DNA of 18,172 nucleotides from VFBF01 sp964530695 (GTDB lineage: Bacteria > Pseudomonadota > Alphaproteobacteria > Caulobacterales > Aquidulcibacteraceae), in contig CAZGYQ010000076.1 of assembly GCA_964530695.1 (NCBI GenBank), positions 1-18,172 of the forward strand. The letters run 5' to 3'. Numbering within the stretch: the stretch's first letter is position 1; every line of letters starts with the position of its first letter. A program made the position numbers and the translations under genes. The notes beneath the pieces are model-generated. The model made no database searches and had not been told where the DNA came from. It saw nothing but the letters and a program-made list of their open reading frames with translations. Below are positions 13,527 to 18,172 of the stretch, piece after piece.

Positions 13527-14069
13527 ATGCGGGGATGGATTGCAGCGGCGGCGGCCATGGCGATGTGCGGCGCCGGAGAAGCGGCGGCGGAACAGTTCTG
13601 CGGCGCCAGCGTGCACGCGCGCTTCGGCGAGATCCGCGCCTACTTCCGCGACGTGCTCGGCGCATGCCGGCCGGACGGCTACTGTTCGGCGGTGGTGGCG
13701 CTCACGGATGACGGCGGCGCACAGTATCGCCAGCAGCTCCGCGTGGCCCGCCCCGCGCCCGGCGCGCCCTATCAGGTGGAGTTCGTCGCGGTGTCGCCGT
13801 CTCCGGCCGGCGACGGCGGCCCGATGTCGCTGACCATCGGGCGTCGCCACACGCCGCTCACCGGCGCAATCGCGACGACGCAGAGCGTCAACGAATATCG
13901 CGTGACGGATCAGGCCCTCGCCGACGATATCGTCAGCCGGCTGAAAGCCGCGCGCGCAGCGAACTGGACCTACCAGTCCGTGGCCGGGCCCTCGACAGCG
14001 CCGTTCCCGCTGCGCGGCATGACCGCGGCGCTGAACTGGATCGACTGCATGGGCGCGCAGCCGAAGTAG
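13527..14069 (+). CDS. Secreted four-cysteine protein of unknown function
   Basis: This 180-residue protein has a clear signal peptide (MRGWIAAAAAMAMCGAGEAAA, cleavage near residue 21). The mature part has four Cys (C25, C47, C53 and C174), which would suit two disulfides in the periplasm. The rest is mostly beta-like: YCSAVVALTDDGG, YQVEFVAVS, GPMSLTIGRR, then a helical C-terminus ending FPLRGMTAALNWIDCMG. The last segment is reminiscent of the C-terminus of IalB-like and DUF1176 proteins (F-x-L-R-G), but I could not confirm homology. A good ribosome binding site (AGGGAG) supports the ATG at 13527; longer upstream frames run over the glycosyltransferase gene and are rejected. It converges on the rhodanese gene with a 3-nt gap. 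Function unknown. Confidence 0.75.
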   Translation: MRGWIAAAAAMAMCGAGEAAAEQFCGASVHARFGEIRAYFRDVLGACRPDGYCSAVVALTDDGGAQYRQQLRVARPAPGAPYQVEFVAVSPSPAGDGGPMSLTIGRRHTPLTGAIATTQSVNEYRVTDQALADDIVSRLKAARAANWTYQSVAGPSTAPFPLRGMTAALNWIDCMGAQPK

Positions 14070-14072
14070 CGG

Positions 14073-14606
14073 TCACCCGCCCTTCCCGTTCTTCACCCAG
14101 CCGACCGCCGGATCGTTGAAATCGACGATGTCGGCGAGCTCGTAGATGTTGGGATAGCCGTAGCCGTAGAGGTTGATGAAGGTCGGGATGTTGAGCGCGA
14201 GGCGCACGCTCTTCACGACCACCGGCTGCACGTCGTTCGAGAAGTTGTTGTTGCAGTAGATGAGGATGCGCCGGTTCCGGTCCGGCCCGATGGCGGCGGC
14301 GAGGCTTTCGTCGGTGAATTCAGTGAACGGCAGGTTGACCGCGTCGGCGATGTGGCCCTCCGCATAGGCGCGCGCCGAGCGGGCGTCGAGGATCAGCGTG
14401 TTCGCCTCCCCAGCCATGGTCTTGAATTGCGCGAGCGGGACGCGACGGCCCTCGCGGTAGGCGCCGAGATCGGCGGTGAGCGCGGCGAAGCCGTTGTAGT
14501 CGATCTGCTGGTTCTGCGCCGGCGGCGTGCGCGCAACCTCCTTGCTCACCGCCGCCGTCCCGGCGAGCGCGGCGAAGGCGATTGCAGCCAGCAGGATGCG
14601 TTTCAT
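14073..14606 (-). CDS. Periplasmic rhodanese-like domain protein
   Basis: This 177-residue protein starts MKRILLAAIAFAALAG with a signal peptide (cleavage near A24-A30), so it is probably periplasmic. The rhodanese pattern is LILDARSARAYAEGHIADAVNLP (71-93) and the active loop ILIYCNNNFSND (114-125), with catalytic C118. The loop lacks the Gly-Arg of sulfurtransferases (C-x-x-G-x-R) and reads C-N-N-N-F-S-N, a form seen in a secreted rhodanese subgroup whose members also share the NIPTFINLYGYGYPNIYEL block (139-157). Sulfur transfer is not assured. The start is the internal ATG at 14606, with GGAG upstream, not the longer frame with MAQSACATG. The gene runs toward the secreted four-Cys gene. 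Confidence 0.82.
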   Translation of the reverse strand: MKRILLAAIAFAALAGTAAVSKEVARTPPAQNQQIDYNGFAALTADLGAYREGRRVPLAQFKTMAGEANTLILDARSARAYAEGHIADAVNLPFTEFTDESLAAAIGPDRNRRILIYCNNNFSNDVQPVVVKSVRLALNIPTFINLYGYGYPNIYELADIVDFNDPAVGWVKNGKGG

Positions 14607-14685
14607 GGTCAAGGCTCCAGTTGCGCACGCCGACTGCGCCACGCGAGCATGGCGGCAATACGGCTGCGCAACGGAGATTCGAAGG

Positions 14686-15768
14686 TCAGGCGATGCCGGT
14701 CGTGCGCTCCCCGCCCTGCCGTTCGAGCATCCAGCCGGGATATTCGCGCGGCAGTTCGGAGACCTTGTCGAGCGTGGCCATCTCCTCGGCGGAGAGCTTC
14801 ACATCTACGGCGGCGAGGTTCTGCTTCAGCTGCTCGGGATTTTTCGCGCCGATGATCACGCTGGTCACCCAAGGCTTGTGCAGCAGCCAACCGAGCGCGA
14901 TCCCGGCCACGGACGCATCGCGCGCGGCGGCCATCGGGTTCATGGCGTCGATGCAGTCAAAGCCGCGATCCTTGTCTACCGGCGGGAAATCGAAACTCAC
15001 GCGGCGCGAGTCATTCGGGCCTGCAGCGTTGCGCTGGTATTTGCCCGAAAGGAATCCGCCCGCGAGCGGGCTCCACGGCAGGATGGCGAGGCCTTCGTCC
15101 TGCGCCAGCGGCACGACTTCGCGTTCGAGATCGCGGCCCGCGATCGTGTAGTACATCTGCGCCGATTCAAACCGCGCAAGCTGCTTGCGCGCGGAGATGC
15201 CGAGCGACTTGGCGATCTGCCAGGCGGCCATGTTGCACAGGCCGATGTAACGCACGCGGCCGGACTTCACGATGTCGTCGAGCGCGCCGAGCGTTTCCTC
15301 CAGCGGCGTGACCGGATCGAACGCGTGGACCTGGTAGAGATCGATGTGATCCATCGCGAGGCGCTTGAGGCTCGCGTCCACGGCGTCGAACAGGTGCTTG
15401 CGCGAGAGGCCCCACGTGTTGTGCGATTTCTGCCGGCGCGCAAAGACCTCCTGTGCATCCGCCGCGCCGCCTGACGCGGGCGCGTAGAAACGGCCGAACG
15501 CCTTGGTGGCGATCACCACCTCGTCGCGACCCACGCCCAGCGCCTTGATGGACTGGCCCAGGATCGTCTCCGAAAGGCCGCTGGAATAGACGTCCGCGGT
15601 ATCGAAGAAGTTCACGCCCGCGGCGAAGGCGTCCCTTACCAGCTCGTTCGCGGCGTCCTGCTGCAGCGCGCCGATGACGCGCCAGAAATCATCGCCGCCG
15701 AACGTCATCGTGCCGAGGCAGATCTCGGACACGACAAGGCCGGTGCGGCCGAGCTTGCGGTAACGCAT
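14686..15768 (-). CDS. Aldo/keto reductase
   Basis: This 360-residue NADPH-dependent TIM-barrel oxidoreductase belongs to the YajO/Gcy1-like aldo/keto reductases. MRYRKLGRTGLVVSEICLGTMTFGG (1-25) is the usual start, and the catalytic tetrad is D56 (FFDTADVY), Y61, K89 (VIATKAFG) and H148 (YQVHAFD). VIIGAKNPEQLKQNL (near 307-321) is the cofactor-binding C-terminal stretch. The ATG at 15768 follows AGGAG; the frame continues further upstream but without homology. The substrate is unknown. It lies 79 nt upstream of the rhodanese gene on the same strand and 181 nt downstream of the AlkB gene. Confidence 0.9.
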   Translation of the reverse strand: MRYRKLGRTGLVVSEICLGTMTFGGDDFWRVIGALQQDAANELVRDAFAAGVNFFDTADVYSSGLSETILGQSIKALGVGRDEVVIATKAFGRFYAPASGGAADAQEVFARRQKSHNTWGLSRKHLFDAVDASLKRLAMDHIDLYQVHAFDPVTPLEETLGALDDIVKSGRVRYIGLCNMAAWQIAKSLGISARKQLARFESAQMYYTIAGRDLEREVVPLAQDEGLAILPWSPLAGGFLSGKYQRNAAGPNDSRRVSFDFPPVDKDRGFDCIDAMNPMAAARDASVAGIALGWLLHKPWVTSVIIGAKNPEQLKQNLAAVDVKLSAEEMATLDKVSELPREYPGWMLERQGGERTTGIA

Positions 15769-15904
15769 GGTAGTCTCCTGACAAAGGCCCTCCCCCATCA
15801 GCGGGAGACTGGCGAATGGCGATGCAAAAGGATCGGAGTTGGATCGCGGCGGATCCGAAGGATAGTTCATCCTACCGCGAAAAATCGCTTCGCGCCACGC
15901 GTTG

Positions 15905-15935
15905 AAAAAAGCGCACGTCGTCCCCATTTATGCGC
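15905..15935 (-). terminator. Possible intrinsic terminator after the AlkB gene
   Basis: On the minus strand, GCGCA (15935-15931) pairs with TGCGC (15915-15911) across a 15-nt loop and is followed by six T residues (15910-15905). The stem is short, so efficiency is uncertain. It would end the AlkB transcript in the 181-nt gap before the aldo/keto reductase gene. TTGACA (15949-15944, minus strand), a possible -35, lies directly after the AlkB stop. Confidence 0.4.
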
Positions 15936-15949
15936 TCTGCCGCTGTCAA

Positions 15950-16561
15950 CTACGGCGCCGTCACCCGGCGCAGAGTGAGATTGACCCGCCCGCCGCCGGG
16001 TACGAGGCGCGATGTTCCGGACATGATGCGATCAACGCCGTGAAAGCAGCGCCGCGTCGCGCCGCCGAGCACCACCACGTCCCCGGAGGAAAGGCGGAAA
16101 GACCGCGTCGGATCTCCCCGCCTCAGGCCGCCAATGCGGAAGAGCGCCGTATCGCCAAGCGACACCGACACCACCGGCGCGTCCCGCGCGGCCTCGTCGG
16201 CGTCCACATGCAGGCCCATCCGCGCGCCGTCGCGATAGAGATTGACCAGGCAGGCTTCGGGCGGCGCCGGATAACCGGCGACCTCGCGCCAGAGTTCCAG
16301 CAAGGCGCGCGGGATCGGCGGCCACGGCGCCCCGGTCCCCGGATGGCGGGCTTCATATCGATAGCCCTTCGCCTGATCGGTCACCCAGCCCAGCGGGCCG
16401 AGATTGGTCTGCGTCACGCTCATCGCGGCGCCCGTCCGCGGCAGGCGGGGCGTGTAGAACGGCGCCGCCACGGTCGCCGCCAGCACCTCCGACACGAGCG
16501 CCTCCTGCGCCGCGCGATCCAGCCGTCCCGGCAGGAACAAGAGGCCGTCCTCCGCATTCAT
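15950..16561 (-). CDS. alkB: AlkB-type 2-oxoglutarate/Fe(II)-dependent DNA repair dioxygenase
   Basis: This 203-residue protein is an AlkB homologue that oxidatively removes methyl groups such as 1-meA and 3-meC from nucleic acids. H118 and D120 (MGLHVDADE) and H174 (CFHGVDRI) are the iron ligands. R192, N194, T196 and R198 (GGRVNLTLRR) form the 2-oxoglutarate-binding R-x-N-x-T-x-R motif. NLYRDGARMGLH (107-118) and FRLSSGDVVVLGG are typical of the group. The ATG at 16561 was chosen because the longer frame (from 16681) has no family similarity. It is divergent from dnaK across 304 nt. No Ada-type regulator is next to it. Confidence 0.92.
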   Translation of the reverse strand: MNAEDGLLFLPGRLDRAAQEALVSEVLAATVAAPFYTPRLPRTGAAMSVTQTNLGPLGWVTDQAKGYRYEARHPGTGAPWPPIPRALLELWREVAGYPAPPEACLVNLYRDGARMGLHVDADEAARDAPVVSVSLGDTALFRIGGLRRGDPTRSFRLSSGDVVVLGGATRRCFHGVDRIMSGTSRLVPGGGRVNLTLRRVTAP

Positions 16562-16865
16562 CCATCGACCTTCCGCGCCGCGCCGGCCAAGGGCAAGAGC
16601 GTCACTGTTCGCCCAATGTTCGCATCCACGGCGCCGCGGGGAGCGACACACTGTCCAAGCCCCGCGAATTAGCGCATCCATCGTGGGTGAATTCGTCTTG
16701 TGGGCTCAGGCACGCATCCCATATGAGCCGTAACCAAGCCGCCGGGTCTCCCGGGGGCAAGACAACCACTGGGGCGCGGCGCCCGCTTCGGGGCGCATCG
16801 GTGCTGATATTCAGGCCGGTCCGCGAAGGCCGCGTCGCCGCAGACGAGAAAGAGGGCTTGAAGAG
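16562..16865. other. 304-bp divergent intergenic region between AlkB and dnaK
   Basis: No gene is apparent. It contains the heat-shock-type promoter for dnaK at 16697-16726. The roughly 130-nt dnaK leader has two potential hairpins: CCGGG-TCT-CCCGG (16742-16754) and GCGCCC-GCTTCG-GGGCGC (16779-16796). The ribosome binding region (AGAAAGAGGG, then GAAGAG) lies just before 16866. No confident promoter for the AlkB gene was found. Confidence 0.55.
16697..16726 (+). promoter_or_regulatory. Sigma-32 (RpoH)-type heat-shock promoter of dnaK
   Basis: CTTGTGG (16697-16703), 14 nt, then CCCATATGA (16718-16726) matches the heat-shock consensus CTTG-aaa with a 13-15 nt spacer and CCCCATnT. It is about 140 nt upstream of the dnaK ATG. 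RpoH control of dnaK is established in many alphaproteobacteria; here it is read from sequence alone. Confidence 0.7.
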
Positions 16866-18172
16866 ATGAGCAAGGTCATCGGTATCGACCTGGGCACGAC
16901 CAATTCGTGCGTCGCCATCATGGAAGGTGGATCGCCCAAGGTGATCGTCAACGCCGAAGGCGCGCTGACCACCCCGTCGGTCGTCGCCTTCACGGAATCG
17001 GGCGAGCGCCTCATCGGCATGCCGGCCCGTCGTCAGGCGATCACCAACCCCGAATTCACGTTCTCCGCGATCAAGCGCCTGATCGGGCGCACTTTCGACG
17101 ATCCCGTGACCAAGAAGGACATGGGCCTCGTCCCGTACAAGATCGTGAAGGCCGCGAACGGCGACGCCTACGTGCAGGGCCGCGACAAGGCCTACGCGCC
17201 CGCGGAAATCTCCGCCTTCGTCCTGCAGAAGATGAAGGAAACGGCGGAAGCCTATCTCGGCGAGAAAGTCGACAAGGCCGTCATCACCGTCCCCGCGTAT
17301 TTCAACGACGCCCAGCGTCAGGCGACCAAGGACGCCGGCCGCATCGCCGGCCTTGAAGTCCTGCGCATCATCAACGAACCGACGGCGGCAGCCCTCGCCT
17401 ACGGCCTCGACAAGACCGAGAAGAACAAGACCATCGCTGTTTACGACCTCGGCGGCGGCACGTTCGACGTGTCCGTGCTCGAGATCGGCGACGGCGTGTT
17501 CGAAGTGCGCTCCACGAACGGCGACACGTTCCTCGGCGGCGAGGACTTCGACAGCCGCATCGTCACCTACATCGCTGACGAGTTCAAAAAGCAGCACGGC
17601 ATCGACCTGCGCCTCGATCCGCTGGCGCTGCAACGCCTGCGCTCGAAGGCCGAAGAGGCCAAGAAGGAACTCTCCACGACCGCGGAATACACGGTCAACG
17701 AGCCCTTCATCACCATGGACGTGAACACGCGCCAGCCGCTTCACCTGAACATGAAGCTGACGCGCGCGAAGTACGAAGCGCTCGTGGAAGATCTCGTCCA
17801 GCGCACGCTGGAGCCCTGCAAGGCGGCCCTGAAGGACGCCGGCATGTCCGCCGGCCAGATCCAGGAAGTCGTGCTCGTCGGCGGCATGACCCGCATGCCG
17901 CGCGTGCAGCAGGTCGTGAAGGAGTTCTTCGGCCGCGAACCGCACAAGGGCGTGAACCCCGATGAAGTCGTCGCCATCGGCGCCGGCATCCAGGCGGGCG
18001 TGCTGCAGGGCGACGTGAAGAACGTCGTGCTGCTCGACGTGACGCCGCTTTCGCTGGGCATCGAGACGCTTGGCGGCGTGTTCACGCGCCTGATCGACCG
18101 CAACACCACGATCCCCATGTGTTTGTCTTTTGGTTTTCAGTTTCTTGGTTGCTTTCGTGCTCTTCGCGTTCT
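16866..18172 (+). CDS. dnaK: Molecular chaperone DnaK (Hsp70), 3' end not represented
   Basis: The first 417 residues, to P417 (18116), are unmistakable Hsp70. GIDLGTTNSCVA (6-17) and VYDLGGGTFDVS (about 194-205) are the two nucleotide phosphate motifs; AYFNDAQRQATKDAG and IINEPTAAALAYG lie between them; VVLVGGMTRMPRVQ is the adenosine-binding region near 337-350; DVTPLSLGIETLGG opens the substrate-binding domain. The start ATG at 16866 yields MSKVIGIDLGTTNS. After RNTTIP the family continues T-K-K-S-Q, but here the sequence turns into T-rich DNA (M-C-L-S-F-G-F), so the gene is interrupted or the window edge is misassembled. The C-terminal two-thirds of the peptide-binding domain and the lid are missing from this window. 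Confidence 0.93.
   Translation, partial: MSKVIGIDLGTTNSCVAIMEGGSPKVIVNAEGALTTPSVVAFTESGERLIGMPARRQAITNPEFTFSAIKRLIGRTFDDPVTKKDMGLVPYKIVKAANGDAYVQGRDKAYAPAEISAFVLQKMKETAEAYLGEKVDKAVITVPAYFNDAQRQATKDAGRIAGLEVLRIINEPTAAALAYGLDKTEKNKTIAVYDLGGGTFDVSVLEIGDGVFEVRSTNGDTFLGGEDFDSRIVTYIADEFKKQHGIDLRLDPLALQRLRSKAEEAKKELSTTAEYTVNEPFITMDVNTRQPLHLNMKLTRAKYEALVEDLVQRTLEPCKAALKDAGMSAGQIQEVVLVGGMTRMPRVQQVVKEFFGREPHKGVNPDEVVAIGAGIQAGVLQGDVKNVVLLDVTPLSLGIETLGGVFTRLIDRNTTIPMCLSFGFQFLGCFRALRV
18117..18172. other. Anomalous T-rich tail, probable assembly artefact or junction
   Basis: From 18118 to the end, 31 of 55 bases are T and only one is A (18139), in contrast to the GC-rich codons before it. The break falls within conserved dnaK sequence, right after IP in the NTTIPTKK motif. 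The tail has no similarity I recognise. An end-of-contig sequencing or assembly error is the simplest reading, an insertion junction the less likely one. Confidence 0.65.

Noticed and set aside
15780..15810. Palindromic unit CTCCC-N8-GGGAG before the aldo/keto reductase gene as a mobile repeat
   Set aside because: A single copy with a 5-bp stem; without other copies in the window it cannot be called a repeat family.
16602..17945. 447-codon open frame antisense to dnaK
   Set aside because: It lies opposite a highly conserved gene, and long antisense frames are a known by-product of dnaK codon use in GC-rich genomes. It has no ribosome binding site or recognisable domain.

Overview
The window is high-GC DNA, apart from its two ends, and looks like an alphaproteobacterium, most plausibly Caulobacterales/Hyphomonadaceae-like (an inference from gene content and promoter style; the genus cannot be read from it). 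The anchors are conserved chromosomal genes: hemW, rdgB, rph, hrcA, grpE and dnaK. Several intergenic regions hold promoters resembling the Caulobacter housekeeping type (TTGaCgS, 10-14 nt, GCTANAWC), and dnaK has a clear sigma-32-like heat-shock promoter.

Layout. Positions 1-538 have no credible gene but contain a 22-nt imperfect inverted repeat and three short direct repeats. A minus-strand operon follows, in transcription order rdgB > hemW > a carboxymuconolactone-decarboxylase (CMD) family protein > a DUF1499 protein that ends early. Divergent from rdgB is a two-gene plus-strand unit, a DUF2975 membrane protein with a Cro/CI-type regulator, behind a promoter that carries a dyad. Next is a minus-strand unit rph > MDR alcohol dehydrogenase/quinone reductase > M28-like protein lacking the usual metal ligands. 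Divergent from rph is hrcA-grpE, followed on the plus strand by a hotdog thioesterase, a DUF4287/DUF5655 protein and an HU-family protein with a long lysine/alanine-rich N-terminal tail. A strong hairpin separates the HU gene from a convergent PCuAC copper-chaperone lipoprotein.

The right part holds a TIR-like, single-pass membrane protein tail-to-tail with a family 2 glycosyltransferase, a small secreted four-cysteine protein tail-to-tail with a periplasmic rhodanese-like protein, an aldo/keto reductase and an AlkB-type dioxygenase on the minus strand, and the 5' two-thirds of dnaK. The last 55 bases do not continue dnaK: they are T-rich with a single A and look like a contig-edge artefact or foreign junction.

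How the genes work together. hrcA, grpE and dnaK are the protein-quality-control core. rdgB (nucleotide-pool cleaning) and AlkB (alkylation repair) protect nucleic acids, rph matures tRNA 3' ends, and hemW handles heme. No complete new defence or mobile system is evident. The items most worth a second look are the TIR-like membrane protein, the tailed HU protein, the degenerate M28 protein, the DUF2975/HTH module with its candidate operator, and the two anomalous window ends.
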